Source of the DNA: Lentibacillus sediminis
Lineage (GTDB): Bacteria; Bacillota; Bacilli; Bacillales; Amphibacillaceae
Length of the DNA stretch: 64,000 nucleotides
Direction of reading: 5' to 3'
NCBI RefSeq assembly: GCF_002763455.1
Contig: NZ_NIXK01000007.1
Coordinates: 124,001 to 188,000 of the forward strand
Position 1 is the stretch's first letter. Each line of letters opens with the position of its first letter. The translations under genes were made by a program, and so were the position numbers. Under the pieces are notes generated by a model. That model did not search any database and was not told the origin of the DNA. It saw nothing but the letters and a program-made list of their open reading frames with translations. Shown piece by piece: positions 36,261-45,321 of this stretch.

Positions 36261-36440
36261 TCCGGTTGAAGTTTCCCCGCTCCGGTTGAAGTTCCTGCTC
36301 TCCCGCCGATGTTTGCGCTCTCCGGCCGAAGTTTGCGTTCTCCCGCTGAAGCTTCCGCTCTCCCGCCGAAGTTTGCGTTCTCCCGCTGAAGCTTCCGCTC
36401 TCCCGCCGATGTTTGCGCTCTCCCGCCGAAGTTCCTCCTT
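36261..36440. repeat. Nine 20-base tandem repeats
   Basis: Nine units of exactly 20 bases follow the pattern TCCCGCCGAAGTTTGCGYTC, some with TCCGGTTGAAG or GCTGAAGCTTCC variants. Alternate units are more alike, which suggests duplication of pairs. Similar GAAGTT-CTCTC units occur at 42281 and 48961. Confidence 0.9.
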
Positions 36441-36450
36441 GCTTACATGG

Positions 36451-36480
36451 AAAAAGACAGCACAGCTGCTGCCTTTTTTA
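36451..36480. terminator. Terminator between ung and P450 genes
   Basis: AAAAAGACAGC and GCTGCTGCCTTTTTT form a hairpin with T runs on both sides. On the minus strand it lies 9 bases after the P450 stop. Confidence 0.65.
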
Positions 36481-36488
36481 TTCCCTGT

Positions 36489-37745
36489 TTATATTCGTTT
36501 TACACCAGTGAGCACAATATTGCTTGCCGGCATCGAAGGAACTTTCACCATGCTGTAACTCAATTCCTGTGCGGGCACCTGATAGTTCATCCGGTTCACC
36601 AGGAAATCGAGCGCAATCTTCATCACGCGGATGGTGATCCACTCTCCGGGACAGCGATGGCCCATCATATAATCCCCGCCACCCTGCGGCAGAAAACTAA
36701 ACGGGCTTTCCTCCCAGTCGGCGAAACGTTCCGGGTTAAACTGCTCCGGGTTTTCCCACAACTTTGGGTCATGGTTGGTTCCGTAAAAATCAAGCAGTAC
36801 GAGGGTGCCTTTCTTAAACGAAACCCCCTTCCAGTCAAAGCTCTCTTTCACCTTTGCCGCCTGAAATGGGAAGAACGGATAGTAACGGCGCACTTCCTGA
36901 ACGAACATCTGCTGATGGCCTTCTTTTCCCGCCCGCAGCTCCTCCCGCTCCTCCGGATAATGTAAGACAGCCAGGGCAGTAAAACTGATATAAATGGAAA
37001 TCGCCACAATCGGCCGAATGATGTTCAGGATCTCGACGGCTGCCGTGTGTGTATCCATCAGATTACCGTCCAGTTCCTCATGCCAGGCCATCGTAAAAAG
37101 GGCAGTATCCTCATCAGGAAACAGCTCGCCGCCCCGCACCTGCTCCACCAGCCCGCGAATCCAATCCTCTGACCGTTCGCGTGCTTTTCTGGCTTTAAAG
37201 TGCTTTGGACGAACGGTTGCGGGCCCCTCGAACATCGCACTGACATCAGCCGTCCGCTGCTTCAGCTCCGTGGCCCACAGCGGAACACCCGCCCACTCAC
37301 AGGCCGCACGCATCAGCAGCAGTTTGGCTTCTTCATAAAGAACTGTCTGCTTCTGGCCTTCCCACGCATCCAGCGCAGTCACCCATTGACGCTCCACAAT
37401 CTCATCCATTTTCTTGAGCCGATCCGGCGTCATCAGCGACATGAACATATCCTTGCGGTGACGGTGCGCCTCCCCGTCCAATGTCTGCACACTGTTCTTC
37501 CCAAGCAATGTTTTCTTGACCGGTCCTGGTGCGACCCCATGCCGCTTAAATTTTTCCGTATCATAAAAAAGCTCCGCTGCCTCTTCACCGCCCATGCAGA
37601 TCGCTTTTTGCCCAAGCAAACGGGTCTCAAACACATCGGATTGAAAGCTGTGCCGCCGGTTGAAAATGTACAAATTTCCTTCCCTTAGTGCATCCAGGCT
37701 GTGATCGAGTCCTTTTTCCTTTGCGTGCTGAACTTTAGCTGACAT
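36489..37745 (-). CDS. CYP152-family cytochrome P450 peroxygenase
   Basis: A 418-residue cytochrome P450 of the fatty-acid peroxygenase type (like B. subtilis YbdT, BS-beta). The heme-binding motif GHRCPGEW has its cysteine at 365 and ExxR is E284-R287. In the I helix IIRPIVA (R244-P245) replaces the usual acid-threonine pair; this Arg-Pro signature lets the enzyme use hydrogen peroxide directly and hydroxylate fatty acids without a reductase partner. I start at ATG 37745 behind AGGAGGGGG. Confidence 0.88.
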   Translation of the reverse strand: MSAKVQHAKEKGLDHSLDALREGNLYIFNRRHSFQSDVFETRLLGQKAICMGGEEAAELFYDTEKFKRHGVAPGPVKKTLLGKNSVQTLDGEAHRHRKDMFMSLMTPDRLKKMDEIVERQWVTALDAWEGQKQTVLYEEAKLLLMRAACEWAGVPLWATELKQRTADVSAMFEGPATVRPKHFKARKARERSEDWIRGLVEQVRGGELFPDEDTALFTMAWHEELDGNLMDTHTAAVEILNIIRPIVAISIYISFTALAVLHYPEEREELRAGKEGHQQMFVQEVRRYYPFFPFQAAKVKESFDWKGVSFKKGTLVLLDFYGTNHDPKLWENPEQFNPERFADWEESPFSFLPQGGGDYMMGHRCPGEWITIRVMKIALDFLVNRMNYQVPAQELSYSMVKVPSMPASNIVLTGVKRI

Positions 37746-37827
37746 ACGTATTCCCCCTCCTGAAAGAAACATTTCCTTTTATTCTACCCTCTGTTAGCAG
37801 GGTTAAACAGGAAAGGGAATTGCACGC

Positions 37828-39021
37828 TCAGCTCGTCCGCTTCACAACCAGCACCTTCAAATAATTACTCGGCGGATAGTCCTTGCTCGTCTGAAAATCG
37901 GGCGGCAGGGAAAACTGCTCCAGAATGTGAAAAGATGCTCCTGCATCACGAAACCCCTTATCCACAAAACTTTTCAGCTTCTTCATCCCAAAGCTGGCAT
38001 TATTCGTCGATATCACCAGCATTCCATTCGCAGTAACCGAGAGCGCATCCTCAATCAGTGCAGGGTAATCTTTGGCCGTGCTGAATGTGCGTTTTTTGGA
38101 GCGGGCAAAACTCGGCGGGTCCAATACCACCATGTCAAAGCTCAAGCCTTTCCTCCTGGCATATTTAAAGTAATCAAAGACATCCATCACGTGGATATCC
38201 TGCTGTTCAAAATCAATCCCATTGACACTGAACTGCTCAATTGTCTTGTTCTTGCTGCGTTTTGCCAGGTCCACACTTGTCGTCTTTTCCGCTCCGCCAA
38301 GTGCCGCTGCGACCGAAAAGGCGCCGGTATAGGAAAACGTGTTGAGCACATGTTTTCCTTTGGCATATTTATCCCGAATCGCTTTTCTGACCTCACGCTG
38401 GTCGAGGAAAATCCCTGTCATCGCCCCGTCATTCAAATACACCGCATAGTGGATGCCATTTTCCATGACAAGGAGCGGGAATTCGCCGCGTTCCCCTTTG
38501 ACAAAATCATCATCCTCTATGTAGCTGCCTTTGGTGTCAAAGCGCTTTTTCTCATAAATTCCCCGGTAATCCCCCAGCTCATCCAGCACGCGGATTACCT
38601 GGTCCTTAAAGCGAAAAATCCCCTCACTATACCAGCTGATAAGGTAAAAGCCTGCATAATAATCGATCTGCAACCCGCCGATGCCGTCGCCTTCCCCATT
38701 GAAAATCCGGAACGCATCCGTGTTTTCGTCATGGTAAAAGCCCTGCCGCTTATTGATCGCAGCGAGAATTTTTTGCTTGAAAAAGAGGAAATCAATCTTT
38801 TCCCCTTCCTTATTGGTGAGCACCCAGCCAATCCCTTTATTCTGCATACCGCAATATCCCTTAGCAATAAAGGAACCCTGCTCATCCTGCAAATGGACAA
38901 TGCTTCCCTCCTCGGCAGAATCCGCGCCCTGCGCGATGGTATCCCGGCGGATCAGCGGATAGCCTGCTTGGTACTGTTTGACGAAATTTGGCTTCACTTG
39001 CCATGTTATGACTTTTGCCAT
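37828..39021 (-). CDS. Class I rRNA (cytosine-C5) methyltransferase, RlmI-like
   Basis: A 397-residue SAM-dependent methyltransferase of the RlmI/YwbD group. An N-terminal PUA RNA-binding domain (about 1-80) is followed by a central beta domain and a Rossmann domain: LNTFSYTGAFSVAAALGGA near 230 binds SAM and LDPPSFARSK near 303 is the catalytic PP motif. It probably methylates a cytosine of 23S rRNA. The ATG at 39021 follows GATAGGATG. It lies 15 bases after the YkvR-like gene, so the two are likely co-transcribed. Confidence 0.85.
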   Translation of the reverse strand: MAKVITWQVKPNFVKQYQAGYPLIRRDTIAQGADSAEEGSIVHLQDEQGSFIAKGYCGMQNKGIGWVLTNKEGEKIDFLFFKQKILAAINKRQGFYHDENTDAFRIFNGEGDGIGGLQIDYYAGFYLISWYSEGIFRFKDQVIRVLDELGDYRGIYEKKRFDTKGSYIEDDDFVKGERGEFPLLVMENGIHYAVYLNDGAMTGIFLDQREVRKAIRDKYAKGKHVLNTFSYTGAFSVAAALGGAEKTTSVDLAKRSKNKTIEQFSVNGIDFEQQDIHVMDVFDYFKYARRKGLSFDMVVLDPPSFARSKKRTFSTAKDYPALIEDALSVTANGMLVISTNNASFGMKKLKSFVDKGFRDAGASFHILEQFSLPPDFQTSKDYPPSNYLKVLVVKRTS

Positions 39022-39035
39022 CGTATCATCCTATC

Positions 39036-39314
39036 TCATTTATTCTCGATTAACTCCAGATGAAACTCCCCAACTGCTCCCGCCTCGTATAAATTGGTGA
39101 TCGAGGTGTAATAGCGATGAATCGTAGCAGGAAACTCCAGCTGCCGTCCCGGTATCTGTACGACAAAATCATTTTCATACAGCAGTGTGGTTACATCGTG
39201 AGAAGTTTCGTTTGTGACGGTGAAATCAAAGCTGATTTTAAGCTGTTTGCCTTGGTTTTCCTGTAAATTGCGCACGTGGAAAGTTCTATTATTAATCAGG
39301 ACCTTTTCTTCCAT
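39036..39314 (-). CDS. DUF3219 family protein (YkvR-like)
   Basis: A 92-residue protein of the DUF3219 family, known from a B. subtilis YkvR structure but without an assigned function. Typical blocks are VLINNRTFHVRNL at the start and ISFDFTVTNETSHDVTTLLY in the middle. It is an all-beta soluble protein. I start at the ATG at 39314, with AGGAGG 9 bases upstream. Confidence 0.7.
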   Translation of the reverse strand: MEEKVLINNRTFHVRNLQENQGKQLKISFDFTVTNETSHDVTTLLYENDFVVQIPGRQLEFPATIHRYYTSITNLYEAGAVGEFHLELIENK

Positions 39315-39373
39315 TATTATCATCCTCCTGCATCCATAATATCATGCCCGGGCAGGGGAGTATTTCTTCCTGC

Positions 39374-40099
39374 TTATTCAGGACTCACAATCATATTAAC
39401 ATAGGTTCCCATATCGAGCTCCAGCTGTTCCGGCACTCGGACAAGGATAGTTGTCTCTACATGTAAAACATTTCCAGATCCCAGACCGCCAGATGGATTA
39501 TAGGGATCCCGAGTGTCCTCGTTACCTGAGCCGCTGAACTGCCGATATGGCATTTCTAGACGAAATGACGTAAAATCCAGTTCGACAGTTTCCGGCTTGA
39601 TAACCGTTAGCCGGCCTTCCTCCGATTGCACCCTTGGCTCTCTAATATGTTCGGTTATGCGCTCTCCATTTATAAAAATTGGCGTCTGATAAAATAGCAC
39701 TTCCACTTCCTGAGAAAGCTCATCCGTACGCTTGACCATGATAGGAATGCCGTTAACATCGTTTCCAGGGGCAGTTATCTGCAGTTCCTCCTGCTCCAAG
39801 GGAAACGTCCATTGATTTCGCAAATAGTCCGGATTGATTTCATCCTTTCTGCCATCCGAAATAAGCTGATTAAGAGTAGGTTCAACTGTGTATTGGTTGC
39901 CCTCCGCACTTTCCGTGGCACGATCAATAGGAAGGAACAAAAACACCACTGGCGAAAGCACCAAAACGGCAAAATAACAAATGATTGCCCAAGCAGCTCC
40001 TTTACGGTAAAAATAAGTATATTTTCCTATCTTGCTAGCTGCGAAATAAATTAACACGAAGACAGTAAGAACAATTATAATTGGCATAAACGCCATCAT
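39374..40099 (-). CDS. Membrane-anchored protein of YtrA-type ABC operon
   Basis: A 241-residue protein with two N-terminal membrane segments (4-20 and 34-56) and an extracytoplasmic region rich in beta strands (LQITAPGNDVNGIPIMVKRT and following). The family is unknown to me. Its start overlaps the stop of the permease gene by four bases, so it is the last cistron of a GntR-ATPase-permease operon and probably a partner of that transporter, perhaps sensing at the cell envelope. Confidence 0.65.
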   Translation of the reverse strand: MMAFMPIIIVLTVFVLIYFAASKIGKYTYFYRKGAAWAIICYFAVLVLSPVVFLFLPIDRATESAEGNQYTVEPTLNQLISDGRKDEINPDYLRNQWTFPLEQEELQITAPGNDVNGIPIMVKRTDELSQEVEVLFYQTPIFINGERITEHIREPRVQSEEGRLTVIKPETVELDFTSFRLEMPYRQFSGSGNEDTRDPYNPSGGLGSGNVLHVETTILVRVPEQLELDMGTYVNMIVSPE

Positions 40100-40833
40100 G
40101 GTCTAACCTCCTTCCTTAATGAGATTAAAATAGAACAAAGAAACAACAGCCCCGTGGTAAGCAATGTTTTTAACAGAAATGGGAAAAAGGAGTGCTCAGC
40201 GAAGAAGAACAGTCTTATTTGTTCAAAAAATCTCTCTTGGTCTATCCCAAAGATAAATCCACCAACGAGGACAACGGGCACGACAACGATCAACCCGCGA
40301 TGCAATTGCACAATCGACCCGATCAGGTATCCCACTCCGCCAAACAGCAGCAGATACAGAAATATTGCCGCCATTCCGCTGAATAATTCTCCGGCTCCTG
40401 CAGGCATTCCCGCACTTACAAAGTTTTCACTTGAGAAAAGATACGTCACTGTGCGCACCAGGAATCCTGACAATAACACCGTAACGGCACCTATGAGGCT
40501 CGCCGCCACCAGAAACAGGATGTTCGATAAATTGCTGCTCAGCCGCGAGGTGACGAAAACAAAATCGTCCTCTTTGTAAGCCCTTGTTGTAAGAAGGATC
40601 GAACTGATAAACATCCATACCATCGTAAGCATGAAAACAGTATCTGCCGAATAAAAATGGATGTTAATGCTGACATTACCTGACCCCATGCCCATCATAC
40701 CCGAGTTACCGAAAAGAAACGCAAATAGCTGAACAATCACCATCGTTAAAAATATGCCGGAATACGCCTGTAATTTATAGATAAACTGGTTCCACACCAG
40801 ACCGCCCAACCCCGGACTATTTAAAGACATCAT
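40096..40833 (-). CDS. ABC transporter permease-like membrane protein
   Basis: A 245-residue protein with six hydrophobic segments, the size and layout of ABC-2-type permeases. It overlaps the ATPase gene upstream by 17 bases and the membrane-anchored gene downstream by four, so all are translated together. The substrate is unknown. By analogy with Ytr-type and antibiotic-detoxifying transporters it may export or resist cell-wall-active compounds; this is inference from the operon type. Confidence 0.75.
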   Translation of the reverse strand: MMSLNSPGLGGLVWNQFIYKLQAYSGIFLTMVIVQLFAFLFGNSGMMGMGSGNVSINIHFYSADTVFMLTMVWMFISSILLTTRAYKEDDFVFVTSRLSSNLSNILFLVAASLIGAVTVLLSGFLVRTVTYLFSSENFVSAGMPAGAGELFSGMAAIFLYLLLFGGVGYLIGSIVQLHRGLIVVVPVVLVGGFIFGIDQERFFEQIRLFFFAEHSFFPFLLKTLLTTGLLFLCSILISLRKEVRP

Positions 40834-41710
40834 CTATCGCTCCCCTCTGTTTATTTGTCAGGTAAATGCACACATCATTCGCTGAAACCGGCGAAACAGA
40901 AAGGCCTATTCGTTCTGCTGTTTCCAGGGAAATATCCTGATTACGAATAACAACATAGGCAGTATTTTTGTCTATCTCTTTTGAAAATAAGACACGTTTA
41001 CCGTTCACCCATGGAGTCAAAATCTCCCTTCTACCTGTCAGTCCCACGGCATATTCCCTGAATTCATCGATCGGCGCATGCAGCAGCTGCCTCCCTTCAT
41101 CGATAAGCAATATATCTTCCAGCACATCCTCCAGTTCCTCCAAATGGTGACTCGAAACGATAATTGTCCGCGGATGGGCGATGTAATCTTTCAACAAAGC
41201 CCGGTAAAAGTCGCTCCTTACTGCCGCATCCATCCCATTTGTCGGCTCATCAAACATCGTCAATCCGCAGCGGGAAGCCAGCCCGATAATCATATTAAAC
41301 GTGCTTTTCTTCCCTTTGGACAGCCGCTGGTGAATTTGATCAGGTTGAAAGTTAAAATGTTGGAACAGGCGCATAGCCAGCTGCATATCCCAATTTGCAT
41401 AAAACCGCTCTGCTGCAGTAAAAATTTCCGTTAACGTCAAGGCGGTAGGAAAATTTACCTGCTCATCGATCAGGATGGTATTGGCGGAGGCAAAAATATT
41501 ATTAAATGGCCGCTCGGAAAATACTTTCACTTCACCGGCCGTCTCCCTCCAGAATCCGGCTAAAATTTTCATCAAGGTCGTTTTCCCCGCACCATTCCGG
41601 CCAATAAGACCTGTGATGGTATTTTCCTCGATATGGAAAGAAAGCCCATTAAATACGTGATGATGCCACCCCTGCTTTTTCACTAGATCTGTACACTCAA
41701 TCGCCTTCAT
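40817..41710 (-). CDS. ABC transporter ATP-binding protein (YtrB-like)
   Basis: A 297-residue ATPase. Walker A GRNGAGKT is near residue 38-45, Walker B is LTMFDEPTNG near 150-158, and the H-loop is SSHHLEE near 185. The signature is the unusual LSKGKKST (near 129-136) instead of LSGGQ, which is typical of the YtrB/YhcH subgroup. The C-terminal 80 residues are an added beta domain. It starts inside the end of the regulator gene, four bases overlapping, and energises the permease encoded downstream. Confidence 0.85.
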   Translation of the reverse strand: MKAIECTDLVKKQGWHHHVFNGLSFHIEENTITGLIGRNGAGKTTLMKILAGFWRETAGEVKVFSERPFNNIFASANTILIDEQVNFPTALTLTEIFTAAERFYANWDMQLAMRLFQHFNFQPDQIHQRLSKGKKSTFNMIIGLASRCGLTMFDEPTNGMDAAVRSDFYRALLKDYIAHPRTIIVSSHHLEELEDVLEDILLIDEGRQLLHAPIDEFREYAVGLTGRREILTPWVNGKRVLFSKEIDKNTAYVVIRNQDISLETAERIGLSVSPVSANDVCIYLTNKQRGAIDDVFK

Positions 41711-42096
41711 GATTCATCCCCCTTGTTAAGCTCACTATTCATCGCTCGCATCATCGTGATCAGTTCCTCTTCGCTCACATCCAACCGCTCCGCTTCCAAC
41801 ACCGTCTCCCGTAGCAAACCTTTTAATGTCTGGTTCTTTCGTTTGTCCGTAATGATGCTTTTTGCCTCTTTGGCAACAAATTTCCCCAGGCCCCGCTTGC
41901 TGTAGAGGATTTTTTCATCGGAAAGTTTGGTTAAACCCTTCGCTGCTGTTGCCGGGTTAATAGTAAACATCTCGGCAAGCTGATATTGAGAATAGACTTT
42001 TTCATCCGGCTGAAAATTTCCATTCAGAATCTCCGCCTCCAGCCACTCCGCAATTTGTATGTATATTGGTTTTCCCCCATCGGAATTCAGAATCAA
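41707..42096 (-). CDS. GntR-family regulator, YtrA subfamily
   Basis: A 129-residue repressor. The winged helix covers about 10-75: PIYIQIAEWLEAEI, then QYQLAEMFTINPATAAKGLT and KRGLGKFV. The short C-terminal tail (about 45 residues) identifies the YtrA subfamily, which controls adjacent ABC operons. I prefer TTG at 42096, eight bases after AGGAGG, over GTG 42105. It heads the operon with ATPase, permease and a membrane-anchored protein, and probably binds the palindrome at 42139. Confidence 0.82.
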   Translation of the reverse strand: MILNSDGGKPIYIQIAEWLEAEILNGNFQPDEKVYSQYQLAEMFTINPATAAKGLTKLSDEKILYSKRGLGKFVAKEAKSIITDKRKNQTLKGLLRETVLEAERLDVSEEELITMMRAMNSELNKGDES

Positions 42097-42138
42097 GCTT
42101 GCCACCTCCTACAACTGAACCAGTGCATTAGTCGTGTA

Positions 42139-42171
42139 ATGTAGTATACTACATATTTTAAGTGAGAGCAA
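42139..42171 (-). promoter_or_regulatory. Promoter with palindromic operator for the GntR/ABC operon
   Basis: On the minus strand TTGCTC (42166-42171) and TATACT (42143-42148) are spaced 17 bases. The -10 lies inside the perfect palindrome ATGTAGTATACTACAT (42139-42154), so regulator binding there would block RNA polymerase. Confidence 0.75.
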
Positions 42172-42174
42172 TAT

Positions 42175-42203
42175 AAAAATGCCCCTGGAGTGGGACATTT
42201 TTG
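42175..42203. terminator. Hairpin terminator
   Basis: AAAAATGCCCC pairs with GGGACATTTTT across TGGAGT. It separates the GNAT/repeat region from the divergent GntR promoter. Confidence 0.7.
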
Positions 42204-42280
42204 GATGCCGCTTGTTTGGTTATGGTGTGCGGTGTGGGACGGTGTGTTTTCGGCTCTTCAGTTGATGTGTGCTCTGCTCG

Positions 42281-42440
42281 GTCGGAAGTTCTCCCTCTGG
42301 ACGGGAAGTTTTTTCTCTCGGACGGAAGTTTTCCCTCTCGGACGGAAGTTTTCCCTCTCGGACGGAAGTCCTCCCTCTCGGACGGAAGTTTTCCCTCTCG
42401 GACGGAAGTCCTCCCTCTCGGACGGAAGCTCTCTCCAGCT
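42281..42440. repeat. Eight 20-base tandem repeats
   Basis: Eight units of exactly 20 bases with the pattern GACGGAAGTTTTCCCTCTCG, varying mainly at GAAGTY and YTCCCT. The unit matches the array at 36261 in length and in its GAAGTT and CTCTC parts. Frames through it give only low-complexity peptides. Confidence 0.92.
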
Positions 42441-42456
42441 GAAGTCCCCGCCCCAC

Positions 42457-42960
42457 TCAATCCACCCCAACCACCGTACTCCTCCTCTCCAGCATAACTA
42501 CATCCCGCCAGGCGCCGTTTAATTTGCCGACGCGCTGGCGGACACCAATCTCACGGAAACCAGCACGCTTATGCAGTCGAATGCTGGTTTCATTTTCTGG
42601 AAAAATACCAGATTGCAGTGTCCAGAAACCATCTGCCTCACTTTCCTCAATTAACGCCTGCATCAGCCTCGTGCCCAGGCCTTTTCCCGCTGCAGAAGCA
42701 CGGAGATAGATACTTAGTTCTGCCACCCCGGCATAAGCCGCTCTGCTGGATGTTGGAAGCAATGCTGCCCAGCCAAGAACCGCATCGCCTTCCCGCGCGA
42801 CCAGCCGACACTCCGGCAAATATTTATTGTCCCATCCTCCCCATTCAGGAGCTTCCGTATCAAACGTGGCGTTTCCTGTATGTATCCCTTCTATGTAAAT
42901 TTCGCGGATTTGCTCCCAGTCTGTACTTTTCATGTTTTCAATGATTATCCCGTTTTCCAT
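42457..42960 (-). CDS. GNAT N-acetyltransferase, phosphinothricin-acetyltransferase-like
   Basis: A 167-residue acetyltransferase of the PAT/YwnH group: TDWEQIREIYIEGIHTGNAT at the start, the acetyl-CoA loop AAGKGLGTRLMQALIE near 95-110 and the FRE-type end (HKRAGFREIGVRQRVGKLNG). These enzymes acetylate small amines such as phosphinothricin or methionine derivatives. Substrate cannot be fixed from sequence. The ATG follows AAAGGTGAT. The 20-base repeat array begins just past its stop. Confidence 0.8.
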   Translation of the reverse strand: MENGIIIENMKSTDWEQIREIYIEGIHTGNATFDTEAPEWGGWDNKYLPECRLVAREGDAVLGWAALLPTSSRAAYAGVAELSIYLRASAAGKGLGTRLMQALIEESEADGFWTLQSGIFPENETSIRLHKRAGFREIGVRQRVGKLNGAWRDVVMLERRSTVVGVD

Positions 42961-43113
42961 TCGATCACCTTTTTCAGTAAAATATCTTCCATCATCTTAC
43001 CATAATCCTTCCTGTCTGTTGCTTGCAATTTTTGGATAACACTTTTGATATAAATCACAAAACCCTTTACAATAGAAGAAATGCAACAGTGACACGAACC
43101 TGGAGGAAACCCT

Positions 43114-43587
43114 ATGAAAATCTACGTCGATGCAGATGCCAGTCCTGTAAAAGCTGTCGTGACAGAGGTAGCACAAGAGAAAAAAATCCCTGTCGTGCTG
43201 GTGATGAGCTTTTCCCATTTTTCCCATGACGAAGAAACAAAAGGGGTGGAAACAGTGTATGTCGACAGTGGTGCGGATGCGGCGGATTACCGGATCATGC
43301 AGCTGGCGCGGAAAAACGACATCATTATTACACAGGATTATGGCCTCGCCTCGCTCGCGCTGGCCAAAGGATGCCTGGTGCTGCATCATAAAGGATTTGC
43401 CTATACCTCAAGCAACATCGATCAGCTGCTGGAATCTCGTTACGCCAGTGCCATGGCCCGGAAAAGCGGCAAGCGCACCAAGGGCCCAAAAGCATTTACC
43501 CAAGCGGACCGTGAGAAATTCAGAGAGCTGCTTCAGAAAACCATACAAAATCACAAGGAGGATATCCATGAAGATCACATCGATTGA
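43114..43587 (+). CDS. yqxD: UPF0178 family protein (YaiI/YqxD-like)
   Basis: A 157-residue PIN-like domain protein. [13 protein letters not shown] with acidic residues at 6 and 8, [13 protein letters not shown] near 49 and [16 protein letters not shown] near 71 are the conserved blocks of UPF0178. The acidic residues suggest a metal-dependent nuclease, not demonstrated for this family. The ATG follows TGGAGGAAA. The 3' end overlaps the next gene by 20 bases. Confidence 0.88.
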   Translation: MKIYVDADASPVKAVVTEVAQEKKIPVVLVMSFSHFSHDEETKGVETVYVDSGADAADYRIMQLARKNDIIITQDYGLASLALAKGCLVLHHKGFAYTSSNIDQLLESRYASAMARKSGKRTKGPKAFTQADREKFRELLQKTIQNHKEDIHEDHID

Positions 43588-44713
43588 GCCGACACCCAGC
43601 CCTCACTCCATGAAAATCAACTTGGACGAAAAACTTCCGGACGGCGAAACGCGCGATTACAAGCTGAAAGAGGACAACAGCAACAGTCCGGGATATGTGC
43701 AGAAACTGTTTGCCATCGAGGGCGTGAAGGGACTGTACCATGTGATTGATTTTATCGCATTGGAACGCCATCCGAAAAGCGCCTGGGAAGATATTTTACC
43801 CCAGGTGCGCGAGGTGCTGGGATCCGCTGAAGAGAAACCGGTGGACTTAACCGCACAAAAGACAGAGCCAGACGATGCATTTGGCGAGGTGAAGGTATTT
43901 ATTCAGGAATTTCGCGGCATCCCAATGCAGGTGAAGTTGCAGGATGGAGACGAGGAGAAACGGTTTGGCCTGCCGGAGCGGTTTGCCGATGCGGCCATGC
44001 AAGCGTCCACCGCCTCGGAAAATATGCTGTTTGAACGAAAATGGGTGGAACAAAGCCCGCGATATGGGGATATGCAGGAAATGGGGAGTGACGTAGCGGA
44101 AGAGATTGATGCCAGTTACGATCCAGACAGGTTGAAAGAATTAGTCAACCAGGCGATCAGCGGCAGTCCAGCTCCAGAGTCCCTTTCCACCAAGAAAAGA
44201 GACCGCGTTACCGTAGAAATGCTGGACAGTCCGGAATGGAAAGAACGCTACGCAGCGCTCGACCGGATTATCGAGCCAACGCTCGAGGATTTGCCCGTAC
44301 TGGATAAGGCATTGGACGATTCCAAAGCATCCGTCCGCCGCCTGTCCACCGCCTTTCTCGGAATGATTGAGGAGCCGGAAGTTCTCCCATATTTATACAA
44401 AGCCCTAAAAGACAAAGCAATCAATGTGCGGCGCACGGCAGGAGACTGTATTTCCGACCTCGGATTCAAGGAAGCCATGCCGGAAATGATCCGCACGCTG
44501 GACGATCCAAGCAGACTTGTCCGCTGGCGGGCCGCCATGTTTTTATACGAAACTGGCGACGAAACAGCCATCCCCGCCCTGACAAATGCAGCAGATGATC
44601 CGGAATTTGAAGTCCGCATGCAGGTGAAAATGGCCCTGGCCCGTATTGAAGGCGGGGAAGAAGCTCAAGGATCGATCTGGGCTCAAATGACGGAGGCCGC
44701 CAAGCAGAAGTAG
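43568..44713 (+). CDS. Conserved virulence factor C-like protein (YpgR family) with HEAT-like repeats
   Basis: A 381-residue protein. The first 90 residues are an Nfu-N/scaffold-like domain ([16 protein letters not shown]), and the last 170 are HEAT/PBS-lyase-type repeats ([45 protein letters not shown]). Staphylococcal relatives are called conserved virulence factor C; the molecular role is unclear, with iron-sulfur links suggested by the N-domain. The start is ATG 43568 behind AAGGAGG. It overlaps yqxD and is likely co-transcribed. Confidence 0.8.
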   Translation: MKITSIEPTPSPHSMKINLDEKLPDGETRDYKLKEDNSNSPGYVQKLFAIEGVKGLYHVIDFIALERHPKSAWEDILPQVREVLGSAEEKPVDLTAQKTEPDDAFGEVKVFIQEFRGIPMQVKLQDGDEEKRFGLPERFADAAMQASTASENMLFERKWVEQSPRYGDMQEMGSDVAEEIDASYDPDRLKELVNQAISGSPAPESLSTKKRDRVTVEMLDSPEWKERYAALDRIIEPTLEDLPVLDKALDDSKASVRRLSTAFLGMIEEPEVLPYLYKALKDKAINVRRTAGDCISDLGFKEAMPEMIRTLDDPSRLVRWRAAMFLYETGDETAIPALTNAADDPEFEVRMQVKMALARIEGGEEAQGSIWAQMTEAAKQK

Positions 44714-44760
44714 TTTTAAAGAGCCAGTTCAGAGTGATTTGTTTTCTGGGCTGGTTTCTT

Positions 44761-45299
44761 CTATTTCCATTCTGTTCCCAAAAACGAAAAAATCAGCGCA
44801 TCGTGTGACTGTTTATTTTGATAGAGGTACGCCCTTAACAACCCTTCTTTCATAAAACCTAAACGTTTTAATAGTTGTATTGATGACTCATTTTCCGGAT
44901 AAGTTATCGCACCCATTCTGAATATCTCAAGATCTTCAAAAGAATAACGCAATACTTCTTTTACCGCTTCGGTCATAAACCCTTTTCTCCAATAGGAAGG
45001 ATGCAGTTCAAAACCAATCTCCGCTTTTTCACTCCAGCTACTGAGGTTGTTCAACCCACTGTGCCAACAAAAGCATCTGTCTCTTTTAATACAAGCCCCC
45101 ATCTTATGCCTCTCTTGCTCTCATAAGCGCTTTGGAAAGAATCTACTACTTTTGAAGCATCTTCTATATTTTTCAAGCTATCCATCCCGTAATATTTCGT
45201 TACTTCGTCTTTTGACATAATTTCAAAAAAACTTTGGGTATGCTCCTCTTTAACTTGAACTAATTTCAGCCGGTTTGTCTCCAGCTCCGGAAATGCCAT
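44761..45299 (-). pseudogene. RimJ/RimL-type acetyltransferase split by a frameshift
   Basis: The N-terminal part (MAFPELETNRLKLVQVKEEH to AFVGTVG) and the C-terminal part (LNNLSSWSEKAEIGFELHP to FLGTEWK) lie in two frames that meet near 45058. A single missing base around GTGGGTTGA would join them into one normal 180-residue GNAT protein of the ribosomal-protein acetyltransferase type. Either a real inactivating deletion or a sequence error. The start is ATG 45299 behind GGGGAGG. Confidence 0.75.
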
Positions 45300-45321
45300 G
45301 CAACTTCCTCCCCTTGGCATG

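Larger units (their letters stand above)
42106..42456. other. Intergenic stretch with promoter, terminator and repeat array
   Basis: It holds the promoter/operator of the GntR operon (42139-42171), a hairpin terminator (42175-42203) and eight 20-base repeats (42281-42440). No gene is seen. Confidence 0.6.

Noticed and set aside
36261-36440. Repeat array considered as a CRISPR
   Set aside because: Units are contiguous 20-base repeats without unique spacers, and no cas gene is present. The same applies to 42281, 48961 and 53960.
37927-39063. Long plus-strand open frame of 378 codons
   Set aside because: It is antisense to the complete RlmI-like methyltransferase gene, lacks a ribosome binding site and has no protein-like motif.
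43226-43567. N-terminal extension of the YpgR-like frame
   Set aside because: It overlaps yqxD in another frame; the true start is ATG 43568 with AAGGAGG.
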